64,000 nt of DNA. It comes from Polynucleobacter sp. AM-25C3 (GTDB taxonomy: Bacteria > Pseudomonadota > Gammaproteobacteria > Burkholderiales > Burkholderiaceae). The stretch lies in NCBI RefSeq assembly GCF_018882335.1, contig NZ_JACVOS010000006.1, positions 1 to 64,000 of the forward strand, in the 5' to 3' direction. The notes beneath the pieces were generated by a model. It made no database searches and was not told where the DNA came from. It was given only the letters and a program-made list of their open reading frames with translations. This document shows positions 47,145 to 58,474 of this stretch, in pieces. The translations under genes were made by a program, and so were the position numbers. Every line of letters begins with the position of its first letter. The first letter of the stretch is position 1.

Positions 47145-47296
47145 TTGCCCACTTGCCTTTTGAATCTAGTAAATCTCGGGCTAATTGTGACGTATTTAAG
47201 TATTCTTAAATTTAATCATCATTCATCAAATTGCCACAATTATCCTGCAATATGAAGTGGCTTTCTAAATGAAGCTCCTTTGTCATTACGACTTAT

Positions 47297-47320
47297 CCCA
47301 GCTTCGGCTGGGATTTTTTT
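47297..47320 (+). terminator. Strong intrinsic terminator with UUCG loop
   Basis: CCCAGC (47297-47302), loop TTCG and GCTGGG (47307-47312), followed by ATTTTTTT, form a compact terminator. It lies 153 bases after the 139-aa ORF and only 12 bases before the next small ORF, so it may end a separate small RNA or act as an attenuator. Confidence 0.9.
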
Positions 47321-47332
47321 AGACTGGCATTT

Positions 47333-47509
47333 ATGAAATTGAACAGCGGTGATCCAAAAGCCTTGGTTGAACCTGAATATAAGCCAGACTCAATCCCTGA
47401 GAAAAAGATAATTGAAAAAAAGCAGGGCAAGACACGCTCCAACCTAGGAAAAACATTGGCCGAATTAAAAAATGGCATGTATAGGCTAGAGCGCCTGCCC
47501 GAAGACTGA
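47333..47509 (+). CDS. Small charged orphan protein (58 aa)
   Basis: From ATG 47333 this frame gives MKLNSGDPKALVEPEYKPDS, a Lys/Glu-rich middle (EKKIIEKKQGKTRSN) and LGKTLAELKNGMYRLERLPE at the end. It is highly charged with no signal peptide. No family is recognised. It starts 12 bases after a strong terminator, so it needs its own promoter or terminator readthrough. No good ribosome binding site is visible, so this is a moderate-confidence gene. Confidence 0.5.
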   Translation: MKLNSGDPKALVEPEYKPDSIPEKKIIEKKQGKTRSNLGKTLAELKNGMYRLERLPED

Positions 47510-47530
47510 AAAAGCCAAGCTAGCTATGGT

Positions 47531-48532
47531 TTATATGCCCATCTCAGATTGAATGAATCCACAAACCAGAAGATTGAATGGCGCCGGATGGCCTGAGTCT
47601 GCAACCTCAAGCGTACTGAGCTTAGGAATAATGCTTCTAGCCTCTTCAACCCGCTGCTGGGTGCATATTTTGGATTGCCCCCCGTAGATCAGCCCCACCC
47701 TACCCTTGTAACCCTCTAATGCTTCGTGGAAATTCATGCCCCAGACATCAGCGCGGAAGGAAAGGTCAAAATGTCCCGGGGACTGAACACCTGAAATTGC
47801 CCTCTCATCCACTTTGAGATCCTTAGCCAACTGTCGCACCTCTTGAAAACCTACATCATTTTTCATGGACTTATATAGCGAGTATAGGGATGTCCAATTC
47901 ACAGTTAAGGCAATATCATTAAGAATGATTTCGAATATTTTTTTACCAAATATTTGAGTCAAGTACATCGCCAAGACCCCACCCATACTAGTTCCAAGAA
48001 TGGTCAGCTTCGGGCGCACCTTATCATTGGTCAAGATAATTCCACGAATCAACTGATTAATATCGGAAAGGTATGAGGACATCTTGTATGTATCAACATC
48101 ATCGAGATGATCGGACTCACCCCTACCGGAAAGGTCGATGCTAATGACTTTGCAATTTTTAAATTTCAAAAAATAAGCATGAATCACTAAAAATGTTTGT
48201 TTGGTTTCCAGCAATCCTGGTAAACACAATAAAACATTCTCTGCATCCACATCACCTGAAATTGTGTAGGCAATCTTGCGTGATTTGTCACCATCCAGGA
48301 TCTCAAAATAACGTGTTTCTGGCGCGGTACTCTCAACCCCTTTAGCTGCTGGCTGAGATTTAAATGAGGCACCATCAGGAGGCGTTACTTTCGAAGCGGG
48401 CTCCAGAATGATGACATCGCCACCCTGATCATTGGACGTCAAATGCTCTGGAGGACGCATACCAGAAGACTGGTCAGATCCAAAAAAATCGGACTTCATA
48501 TTTCGCAACAGATCAAAAAAATTTCTTTTCAT
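47531..48532 (-). CDS. Alpha/beta hydrolase with disordered N-terminal region
   Basis: This 333-residue protein has a low-complexity N-terminal region (about 1-72, rich in Ser, Pro, Gly and Asp) and a canonical alpha/beta-hydrolase domain. The nucleophile is Ser182 in ILGTSMGGVLAMY, the oxyanion region is CLPGLLETKQ, and the catalytic His lies in VADSGHPAPFN (about 315). The substrate is unknown; esterase activity on short-chain or polyester substrates would suit the storage cluster. It is cytoplasmic since no signal peptide precedes it. The 210 bases up to ligA hold no gene that I can support. Confidence 0.85.
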   Translation of the reverse strand: MKRNFFDLLRNMKSDFFGSDQSSGMRPPEHLTSNDQGGDVIILEPASKVTPPDGASFKSQPAAKGVESTAPETRYFEILDGDKSRKIAYTISGDVDAENVLLCLPGLLETKQTFLVIHAYFLKFKNCKVISIDLSGRGESDHLDDVDTYKMSSYLSDINQLIRGIILTNDKVRPKLTILGTSMGGVLAMYLTQIFGKKIFEIILNDIALTVNWTSLYSLYKSMKNDVGFQEVRQLAKDLKVDERAISGVQSPGHFDLSFRADVWGMNFHEALEGYKGRVGLIYGGQSKICTQQRVEEARSIIPKLSTLEVADSGHPAPFNLLVCGFIQSEMGI

Positions 48533-48742
48533 TCAGTAATATCTAACTATAAGTATTTGGGGATATAAACCAAGTCTATCCACTGTATAGAGTCTTGATG
48601 ACAGTAATAATTAAAATGCACCAGATTGTGAAATGACTCGATCAAGCCACTTTTTGCGGGGTGCGCATTCTTGGCCTTGTTAAAGCCTACATGTCCATAC
48701 TACTAGCCCTTGGGCATTCTCGTATGTTTATATTTTTGAGAA

Positions 48743-50773
<2,031 letters not shown>

Positions 50774-51841
50774 TTAACTAAAGAGTCTGCTGGCAGTAGA
50801 AGAGCCTGCTGAAACGCCGCCCCTCTCGAGATTGGCGTACAAGCCATCTAGATGCTGACGAATGCTAATCACAGCGGCTTCAGTCAGATTGATGCCATTG
50901 TCATCAACTAGACGACCGTGAGCTGATTGGGCGATTTCAATACCCTCGCCCAGCATGCGCTCAAATGCACGCTCATCATGCGATACCAAGGGCACCTCAA
51001 GCAATAAAGTGAGTTGTTTAACAGGTGCGTTAGGATCAATCTCAGCGCTAGTAAAAATTAGTGCGCCATTGCTAAAGAACTCATAGGCACGGCCATTACG
51101 AGACAGTCTAAATCCTCTTTTGCGCATCAAGGCATCGAAGTTAGCACCAGGAGTTTCCTCATCAAATAGCACATTGATGCTCAATTGAATATCACTCTCA
51201 GCTGCCATGGCATCAAGCTCTTTGGCGCTCTCTAGCATTGTGTTTACACTCGGCATATCAATCTGGGAACCCAATGTTTCTGCAAGCGCTTGCGCGCGTG
51301 AACAAAAATCAGATAGCTCCAGTACGCCAATGGGTCCGCGACGGCTAGCTAGCTGAATTGCCAATTGCAACTCGGAGTAAGTGGCCTCGGAACGCAATGT
51401 CTCCCAATCCTCAGCCGCGTCGACATCAGCATTTAAGCCTTCGCACATCCAGCGTGCGGTTGAAGTAGCAGGAACATCATTCCATGCATTGATCTCTTCT
51501 AGAATTTCAGCGCCACTAATGCTTTCATCAAAACGTAGCGTGATGACGCAATCAATCCGAGGATCAATTGAAAAACTTTCTGGGACAGCAGGGGTAGAGA
51601 ATCCAGCATCCCCAAAGGAAGGCTCAGCCCTATCCTCGGCTTCAGCAAAACCTTGGCCAAAGGAAGGCTCTCTTGAAAAACGATCGTCTGTAGAAATGTC
51701 ACTATCTTTTGCCTTACGGCGTGCGCGAGCGTATTTGACATTCACTATAGCCACTGATATCAAAATCAATAGACCAATTACAGCCAAAGCGAACTGCAAG
51801 TCAGACAAACCCAACATTGTCATGATTTGCTCTAGATCCAC
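50774..51841 (-). CDS. zipA: Cell division protein ZipA
   Basis: ZipA tethers FtsZ to the inner membrane. The 355-residue protein has an N-terminal membrane anchor (about 15-35, DLQFALAVIGLLILISVAIV), a basic stretch (RARRKAKD), a variable acidic linker and a C-terminal FtsZ-binding ZipA domain (about 215-340). The start is GTG 51841, with a GGAGG ribosome binding site inside the smc 3' end. It directly abuts the smc stop, so translation is coupled. The linker is shorter than in E. coli-type proteins with long Pro/Gln segments. Confidence 0.9.
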   Translation of the reverse strand: MDLEQIMTMLGLSDLQFALAVIGLLILISVAIVNVKYARARRKAKDSDISTDDRFSREPSFGQGFAEAEDRAEPSFGDAGFSTPAVPESFSIDPRIDCVITLRFDESISGAEILEEINAWNDVPATSTARWMCEGLNADVDAAEDWETLRSEATYSELQLAIQLASRRGPIGVLELSDFCSRAQALAETLGSQIDMPSVNTMLESAKELDAMAAESDIQLSINVLFDEETPGANFDALMRKRGFRLSRNGRAYEFFSNGALIFTSAEIDPNAPVKQLTLLLEVPLVSHDERAFERMLGEGIEIAQSAHGRLVDDNGINLTEAAVISIRQHLDGLYANLERGGVSAGSSTASRLFS

Positions 51842-54800
51842 TTAAGCTGCCTCCACCATGGATACCGCCGAAGAAATATCCACCGCCACAATACGGGATA
51901 CACCCTGCTCTTGCATGGTGACACCAATCAACTGATGAGCAATTTCCATAGTGATCTTGTTATGTGAGATGAACAAAAACTGTGTCTTGCCTGACATTTT
52001 GGCCACTAGCTGCGCATAACGCAAGGTGTTTGCATCATCCAATGGTGCATCAACCTCATCCAATAAGCAGAATGGCGCAGGATTCAGGAGGAATAAGGAG
52101 AAGACCAGAGCAATCGCGGTCAAGGCCTTTTCGCCACCAGAGAGCAAGTAAATAGAGCTGTTCTTCTTGCCTGGAGGCTGAGCCATCACTTGTACGCCAG
52201 CATCCAAGATCTCTTCACCAGTCATCACTAACTCCGCATGACCGCCACCAAAAAGCTCAGGGAATAGTTTTCCGAAATGGATATTGACCTGATCAAAGGT
52301 GCCTTGCAAGAGATCACGGGTTTCCGCATCAATCTTCGCAATTGCATCTGTCAGAGTCTGCATGGCTTCATTCAAGTCGGCTGACTGTGCATCCAAGAAT
52401 TGCTTGCGCTCACGTGAGCTAGAGAGTTCGTCTAAGGCAGCCATATTGACCGGGCCTAAAGACTGAATCTCATTACCCAGACGAGTCACTTCGCTTTGCA
52501 AAGCGCCTACCTTGAGGTCTGGGCTAAAGTTTGCTTCTAGCGCAGTTAAGTCTGCTTCGGCATCTGACAGCAAAGTTGCAAATTGTTCAAAGTTCAAGCG
52601 GGCAGCTTGTTCACGCAATTGCAAGTCGACAACCTTGTCACGCATTGGCTGAAGGCTGCGCTCAATCTGCATACGCACTTCATCGGCTTCGCGCAATTGA
52701 TGTAATAAAGCATCTTGCTCTGTGCGCGCGTTAGCTAAGGCGGCTTCGCGAGCACTGCGGGCAAGTAATAGGCCCTGTAATTTCTCTTGCGCCTCTTCAT
52801 CACTGAGAGTTTCAAGCTCTTGTTCTGAAGTGGCTTGCTTATCTTGAATCTCCATGATCTGCACGCGAGCAGTACTTTGATCGCGTTGCAAGTCAGCAAT
52901 ACGTTGCTGCAAAGAGCGAGTTGCAAAGGCTGCCTCTTGAGCTGACATTTCAGAAGAACGTAAAGATTCACGCAGGCGATCGCGCTCTTGCGTGGCTAAC
53001 TCGAGTTTTTCTTGAGCAATGGCAAGATTTTCTTGCAAGCCTTGCTTAGATTCTTCTGACTGAGCGAGCTCTTCTGAAGATTGTTCTTGAGTTTGACTCA
53101 ACTGCGCCATCTGCTGACGCAACTCACTTAACTCACCCTGAATTTGTTCGGCGCGCTGGCTGTACTTTTCTTGAGCTTGAGTTAACTGCATTCTTTCAAC
53201 TTCAAAACCGTGCACTTCTTGAACTGCTTGTTCAGCATAGATGCGAGTTTGCTCAGCAGCCTGATGGGCGGCTTGGTAATTGGCAACGCATTGATCCAAT
53301 TCACCTTGCAATTCACTTTGAATGAGTTTTTGCGCACGCAATTGCTTCTCGAGACCTTCCATCTCTTGTGCACGTGCCAACATACCAGCTTGCTCGGAGT
53401 CTGCTGCATACAGCTGAACACCAACGCGGCTGACTAAATGGCCCTGTTGAGTGACGAATGCACCACCTGCGGGTAACTTTTCACGGCGATGCAGTGCATC
53501 TTCCAAGCTATTGGCAATGTAAATGTTGTCCAGCCACTCTTGCAATACAGCAGCAACGCGCGGTGCGCCCGCACTTTGTACGCGAGTGAGCAAAGTAGTG
53601 AAGTCTGCCGGCACCGTAGTGTGCGCAGGAGAAATGTCTTCAGTCAACAAAATAGCTAAACGGCTTGGAGGCGCATCATTAGCCAAGGCTAAAGTTTCTT
53701 GAACACTCTTGGCCGTAACAGCAGCTAAACGCTCGCGCAGCACTGATTCCAAAGCAGCTTCCCAACCGGTCTCCACTTTGAGCTCTTGCCACAGACGCTT
53801 GCTCTCTTTTAAGCCTTTGCTCTCAAGCCATGGACCAATCTTGCCCTGAGCCTGAACGCTTGCCTGCAATGCAGTTAAGGCTGTCAGCTTGGCTTCGGTT
53901 TGCGCCAATTCTTGATTAGCAGCCTGAATCTGTTGTTGTGCGGTATTACGCGCTTCATCGGCAGCTGGCACGCGTTGTTGTGCATCACCTGCTTTTTGTC
54001 TTGCTTCGTCAACTTTACGCTGCGCCATAGCATGACGATCAATCGCCGTTTGCAATGCTTCAGCATCAGGTCTACGCATACCAGCAAGCTCAGCTTCAAG
54101 ACGTGTATCGCGCCCTTTGAGCCCTTCTAGTTGAGCCAAGATTGCTTTAACGCGCTCGCCCAAACTGGCTAAACGCTGGTCAATCGTAGCGAGGTTCTCA
54201 CGGGCATCATTGAGTTCGCGTGCATGAACTTGATAAGCCTCTTCGCGAGCTGGCATTTGTTCTTGCAGGCCAGATAAATCCGCTAACAATGTTTGTTCTT
54301 TTTCGGCAGCTAAGCTCAGTTCGTGCTCAGCAGTGCGCTGCGCTTGAGCAGCATCTGTCTCTTGAACAGTCCAGCGCTGTAACTGAGCCAATAAATCTTG
54401 TGATTGCTGCTGTAGACGCTGACGTGCTTCTTGCACGTAACGAATTTGTGATTCCACTTGGCTCACATCAGCATTGGTTTGATACAAATCGCCTTGAGCT
54501 TGAGAAACCTTGTCTTGCAAAGCGTACTGTTCGGTGCGCATGGTTTCAAGTTCAGTTTCAGCATGACGCATTTTTGCAGTCTGCTCTTCTAAACTCACTT
54601 GAGTATCACGAATACCATTGGCATGGCGCTCTTGCTCTTTGCCAGCCTCGGTCTGACGCACAAACCAGAGTAACTGTTGTTGTGACTTCATTGCAGTAGA
54701 AAGTTCTGCATGACGCTCGGCGACAGTAGCCTGCTTCTCTAAACGAGTCACCTGCTGATCTAACTCACGCAGAATATCTTCAACGCGAACTAAGTTCTCT

Positions 54801-55363
54801 TTGGTATCCTCAAGACGGGATGCGGTTTCTTTACGACGCTCTTTGTATTTAGAAACGCCGGCAGCTTCTTCCAAGAAAACACGGAGTTCTTCTGGCTTAG
54901 CTTCTAAGATGCGGTTGATTGTGCCCTGTCCAATAATGGCGTAACCTCTTGGACCCATACCAGTACCCAAGAAAATATCTTGAATATCTTTACGGCGCAC
55001 GACTTGGTTATTCACGTAATAACTAGAGTTGCCATCACGCGTGAGAACACGTTTGATGCCTAATTCTGTAAAAGCACTCCACTGACCTTGAGCGCGTCCT
55101 TCTGAATTATCAAAAATGAGTTCAACGCTGGCACGACCTGAAGGCTTACGTAAACCAGAACCGTTAAAAATAACGTCCTGCATCGATTCGCCACGTAACT
55201 CACTGGCACGAGACTCACCCAAAACCCAGCGTACAGCGTCAATAATATTCGACTTTCCGCAACCGTTAGGACCCACAACACCGATCAATTGACCTGGCAT
55301 TTCAAAATGGGTTGGATCGACGAACGACTTAAAGCCGGAAAGTTTGATGGATTTCAGTTGCAC
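51842..55363 (-). CDS. smc: Chromosome segregation protein SMC
   Basis: SMC is the condensin ATPase that organises the chromosome. The 1173-residue protein has the N-terminal Walker A segment VVGPNGCGKSNIIDAVRWVL, two long coiled coils (about 165-500 and 665-1000) around a hinge (about 510-640), and the C-terminal signature YLLSGGEKALTAIALVFSLF with Walker B PFCLLDEVDAPLDDANT. The start is GTG 55363. It heads the smc-zipA-ligA unit; no scpA or scpB is in this window. Confidence 0.97.
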   Translation of the reverse strand: MQLKSIKLSGFKSFVDPTHFEMPGQLIGVVGPNGCGKSNIIDAVRWVLGESRASELRGESMQDVIFNGSGLRKPSGRASVELIFDNSEGRAQGQWSAFTELGIKRVLTRDGNSSYYVNNQVVRRKDIQDIFLGTGMGPRGYAIIGQGTINRILEAKPEELRVFLEEAAGVSKYKERRKETASRLEDTKENLVRVEDILRELDQQVTRLEKQATVAERHAELSTAMKSQQQLLWFVRQTEAGKEQERHANGIRDTQVSLEEQTAKMRHAETELETMRTEQYALQDKVSQAQGDLYQTNADVSQVESQIRYVQEARQRLQQQSQDLLAQLQRWTVQETDAAQAQRTAEHELSLAAEKEQTLLADLSGLQEQMPAREEAYQVHARELNDARENLATIDQRLASLGERVKAILAQLEGLKGRDTRLEAELAGMRRPDAEALQTAIDRHAMAQRKVDEARQKAGDAQQRVPAADEARNTAQQQIQAANQELAQTEAKLTALTALQASVQAQGKIGPWLESKGLKESKRLWQELKVETGWEAALESVLRERLAAVTAKSVQETLALANDAPPSRLAILLTEDISPAHTTVPADFTTLLTRVQSAGAPRVAAVLQEWLDNIYIANSLEDALHRREKLPAGGAFVTQQGHLVSRVGVQLYAADSEQAGMLARAQEMEGLEKQLRAQKLIQSELQGELDQCVANYQAAHQAAEQTRIYAEQAVQEVHGFEVERMQLTQAQEKYSQRAEQIQGELSELRQQMAQLSQTQEQSSEELAQSEESKQGLQENLAIAQEKLELATQERDRLRESLRSSEMSAQEAAFATRSLQQRIADLQRDQSTARVQIMEIQDKQATSEQELETLSDEEAQEKLQGLLLARSAREAALANARTEQDALLHQLREADEVRMQIERSLQPMRDKVVDLQLREQAARLNFEQFATLLSDAEADLTALEANFSPDLKVGALQSEVTRLGNEIQSLGPVNMAALDELSSSRERKQFLDAQSADLNEAMQTLTDAIAKIDAETRDLLQGTFDQVNIHFGKLFPELFGGGHAELVMTGEEILDAGVQVMAQPPGKKNSSIYLLSGGEKALTAIALVFSLFLLNPAPFCLLDEVDAPLDDANTLRYAQLVAKMSGKTQFLFISHNKITMEIAHQLIGVTMQEQGVSRIVAVDISSAVSMVEAA

Positions 55364-55474
55364 GGCGTACTTTGCAGGGAAAAAAGGGGTTCAAATAAGG
55401 GGGTAAAAATTAATACTAAAGTGGGAAGATGATAGCAAGCTTAGGGCTCCCCGCACGGGTTTTTGCCCCACCGA

Positions 55475-55480
55475 TATAAT
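55475..55480 (+). promoter_or_regulatory. -10 box, probable dapD promoter
   Basis: TATAAT at 55475-55480 lies 57 bases upstream of the dapD start codon in the 174-base divergent gap with smc. A matching -35 is not obvious. Confidence 0.4.
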
Positions 55481-55537
55481 GATAAATCGACATCCAGGGC
55501 CAAAACCCCTTAACAATCTGATAGTTAACTGAAAAGT

Positions 55538-56365
55538 ATGAGCCAATCACCACAAAGCATCATCGAACAAGCCTGGGAAAACCGCGCAAACCTGTCTCCT
55601 GAGGCCGTTTCCGCTGAAATCCGCAATGCCGTTAGCGCGGTCCTCGAAGGCCTTAATACGGGCGATATTCGCGTGGCTGAGCGCCGTAGCGTCGGCAAAT
55701 GGGAAGTCAATCAGTGGGTCAAAAAGGCAGTTTTGCTGTCTTTCCGCCTAGAGGACAATAAGCCGATGGGTGCTGGTGGCTATACCCAGTTCTACGACAA
55801 GGTGCCTAGTAAGTTTGAAAACTACACCGCAGAAGACTTCGCCAAAGGTGGCTTCCGCGTAGTTCCCCCTGCCATAGCTCGTCGTGGCTCATTTATTGGC
55901 AAGAATGCCGTTCTAATGCCCTCTTACGTCAATATTGGCGCTTATGTAGGCGAAGGCACCATGGTTGACACTTGGGCTACTGTAGGTTCTTGCGCTCAAA
56001 TCGGTAAAAACGTTCACCTTTCTGGTGGAGTCGGTATTGGCGGTGTTTTAGAACCAATTCAGGCTGGCCCCGTCATTATTGAAGATAACTGCTTTATTGG
56101 CGCCCGCTCTGAGGTTGTCGAAGGCGTAGTCATCGAAGAGAACGCCGTACTCTCCATGGGCGTGTACATTGGTCAAAGCACCAAGATTTATGACCGCGAG
56201 ACTGGTGAAGTGCATTACGGCCGAGTACCAGCAGGTTCAGTTGTCGTTCCAGGCTCACTTCCATCTGCTTGCGGCAAGTACAGTCTCTACGCTGCGATCA
56301 TTGTGAAGAAAGTGGATGCTCAAACTCGAGCAAAGACTGCGATTAACGAACTCTTACGCGATTAA
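55538..56365 (+). CDS. dapD: 2,3,4,5-tetrahydropyridine-2,6-dicarboxylate N-succinyltransferase
   Basis: DapD succinylates tetrahydrodipicolinate in lysine and diaminopimelate synthesis. The 275-residue protein has an N-terminal helical domain and a left-handed beta helix of hexapeptide repeats ([40 protein letters not shown]) and a C-terminal '[16 protein letters not shown]'. It is followed by dapE 9 bases later, so the two are co-transcribed. Confidence 0.97.
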   Translation: MSQSPQSIIEQAWENRANLSPEAVSAEIRNAVSAVLEGLNTGDIRVAERRSVGKWEVNQWVKKAVLLSFRLEDNKPMGAGGYTQFYDKVPSKFENYTAEDFAKGGFRVVPPAIARRGSFIGKNAVLMPSYVNIGAYVGEGTMVDTWATVGSCAQIGKNVHLSGGVGIGGVLEPIQAGPVIIEDNCFIGARSEVVEGVVIEENAVLSMGVYIGQSTKIYDRETGEVHYGRVPAGSVVVPGSLPSACGKYSLYAAIIVKKVDAQTRAKTAINELLRD

Positions 56366-56374
56366 GCCAAACCT

Positions 56375-57526
56375 ATGAGCGCCACCCTTGAGCTAACTGA
56401 AGCCCTCATCTCCTGCCGCTCGGTAACCCCGGCGGATGGCGGTTGTCAGGAGCTTATTGCTGAGCGCCTGCAAGCGATTGGCTTTCATACTGAGAGTGTT
56501 ATCAGCGGTCCTGAAAGTTTCCAGGTCACCAATCTGTGGGCAATCAAAAAAGGTAGCACTGGCGATCAAGGCAAAGTCTTGATGTTCGCCGGCCATACTG
56601 ATGTTGTCCCCACTGGCCCGCTTGAGAAGTGGACCAACGATCCATTTACTCCAACCATTCGGGATGGCATGCTCTACGGTCGTGGCGCTGCGGATATGAA
56701 AACCTCTCTTGCAGCCTTTGTCGTTGCAACAGAAGAATTTGTTGTTACCCACCCTAATCACAAAGGCTCTATTGCCTTTTTGATTACGAGCGATGAAGAA
56801 GGTCCCGCAAACGATGGCACGGTCATCATGTGTGAACGTTTGCAAAAGCATGGTCAGCGCTTGGACTACTGCGTCATTGGTGAGCCAACTTCAGTAGATC
56901 AATTGGGCGACATGATTAAAAATGGTCGTCGCGGCTCCCTCTCTGGGAAGCTTCACATTAAAGGCATTCAGGCACATATTGCCTACCCACATCTTGGCAA
57001 GAACCCGATTCATATTTCTTCGCCAGCGATTCAGTCGCTTGTAGAAACCGAATGGGATAATGGCAATCAATACTTTCAGCCTACGAGTTTTCAGATCTCT
57101 AATATCCACGCAGGCACTGGTGCCAATAATGTCATTCCTGGTGAACTCAGTATTGACTTTAACTTCCGTTTCTCTACTGAGAGCAAGCCAGAAGAACTGC
57201 GTAGTCGCCTAGAGAAAATCCTTACTGACGCAGGTCTTGAATTTGAAATTGATTGGGTCTTAGGTGGAAGCCCATTTATTACGGGTGACGGTGCCCTTGC
57301 TGGCGCACTACGCAAAGCCATCAAAGCGGAAGCCAAGATTAATACAGAACTTTCCACCACTGGTGGGACAAGCGATGGTCGTTTCATCGCCAAGATCTGC
57401 AAAGAAGTAGTGGAATTCGGGCCACTCAATGCCACGAGTCACAAAATCGATGAGTGCGTCATCGTTGATGATGTCGTGCCACTCAAAAACATCTATCGCA
57501 AAACTCTCGAGCAGTTGATTGCTTAA
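56375..57526 (+). CDS. dapE: Succinyl-diaminopimelate desuccinylase
   Basis: DapE removes the succinyl group to give LL-diaminopimelate. This M20 metallopeptidase of 383 residues has '[20 protein letters not shown]' (zinc-binding His and Asp), '[20 protein letters not shown]', '[13 protein letters not shown]' with the catalytic Glu pair and '[12 protein letters not shown]'. It sits between dapD and prmB. Confidence 0.97.
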   Translation: MSATLELTEALISCRSVTPADGGCQELIAERLQAIGFHTESVISGPESFQVTNLWAIKKGSTGDQGKVLMFAGHTDVVPTGPLEKWTNDPFTPTIRDGMLYGRGAADMKTSLAAFVVATEEFVVTHPNHKGSIAFLITSDEEGPANDGTVIMCERLQKHGQRLDYCVIGEPTSVDQLGDMIKNGRRGSLSGKLHIKGIQAHIAYPHLGKNPIHISSPAIQSLVETEWDNGNQYFQPTSFQISNIHAGTGANNVIPGELSIDFNFRFSTESKPEELRSRLEKILTDAGLEFEIDWVLGGSPFITGDGALAGALRKAIKAEAKINTELSTTGGTSDGRFIAKICKEVVEFGPLNATSHKIDECVIVDDVVPLKNIYRKTLEQLIA

Positions 57527-57544
57527 TTCATTCATATAAGCCTC

Positions 57545-58441
57545 ATGGACCCTGCGCCTCAGCAATCTCTTACGCTTGATCAATGCATTGATCAGATCGC
57601 CCAACGACTTGAAGCTGCGGATTTACATTATGGCCATGGCGCCATTGATGCCCAGAGCGAGGCCTTATGGATCGCCAGCAAACAACTGGATCTCAGCCCT
57701 ACTGATGCGCTAGATCACCTAGACCAAACTATGGGTGCCCAGCAAATTGGCAAGGCATTTGAAATTACAGAAACCCGCATTTCCACTCGCAAGCCTTTAG
57801 CCTATATTTTGGGCGAAGCTTGGTTAATGGGTGTGCCTTTTTTCTCCAGCGAGCAAAGCATTGTTCCTCGCTCATGGATCGCTGAGTTAATTGTGGATGG
57901 CTCACTAGAGTCTTGGCTGCCTGCCGATGGCAAAGCGCTGGATCTGTGCACTGGCAATGGCTCTTTAGCCGTTTTACTGGCTATGACTTGCCCAGATATT
58001 CATGTGAGCGCCTGTGACATTAGTCTGCCGGCCCTAGCGGTAGCCGCACGCAATCTTGATCGCCATGGCCTGACTTCACAGATTGAGCTTTTTGAAGGTG
58101 ACCTTTGGGAAGCGTTGCCAGAGCCGCATGATGACAATCGCTTTGATCTCATTATCTGTAACCCGCCTTACGTTAACGCCAACTCCATGAATGCATTGCC
58201 AGCTGAATATCATGCAGAGCCTGCTCTTGCATTAGCTGGTGGTGACGATGGTATGGATCTGATTCGCAAAATCATTGCCGGCGCCCCTGACTACCTCTCT
58301 GAGCGTGGCGCCATTCTGATTGAGATTGGCAATGAGTATGAGCACTTTAAAAAAGCGTTCCCCCAGATTCCAGCAATTTGGATGGAGGTCTCTGCTGGGG
58401 ATGAGCAGGTGTTACTTATTCAAGCCGAGGACCTGCGCTAA
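57545..58441 (+). CDS. prmB: Ribosomal protein L3 glutamine N5-methyltransferase
   Basis: PrmB (HemK-like family) methylates a glutamine of ribosomal protein L3. The 298-residue protein has an N-terminal helical substrate domain and a SAM-binding domain with 'ALDLCTGNGSLAVLLA' and the catalytic NPPY motif in 'DLIICNPPYVNANSMNALP'. The 'YILGEAWLMGVPFFSSEQSI' segment is typical of PrmB rather than PrmC. It is 18 bases after dapE. The C-terminus faces radA with a 33-base gap. Confidence 0.93.
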   Translation: MDPAPQQSLTLDQCIDQIAQRLEAADLHYGHGAIDAQSEALWIASKQLDLSPTDALDHLDQTMGAQQIGKAFEITETRISTRKPLAYILGEAWLMGVPFFSSEQSIVPRSWIAELIVDGSLESWLPADGKALDLCTGNGSLAVLLAMTCPDIHVSACDISLPALAVAARNLDRHGLTSQIELFEGDLWEALPEPHDDNRFDLIICNPPYVNANSMNALPAEYHAEPALALAGGDDGMDLIRKIIAGAPDYLSERGAILIEIGNEYEHFKKAFPQIPAIWMEVSAGDEQVLLIQAEDLR

Positions 58442-58474
58442 GCAGCCATCTAAAGACTTAGGTCGGCAATTTAC

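Noticed and set aside
47293-47478. Minus-strand ORF of 61 codons opposite the 58-aa ORF
   Set aside because: It ends inside the terminator hairpin and has a Phe/Ser-rich shadow composition; the plus-strand frame looks more protein-like.
54220-54699. Plus-strand ORF of 159 codons antisense to smc
   Set aside because: Long reverse frames are common opposite coiled-coil genes; no start signal or family pattern is present.
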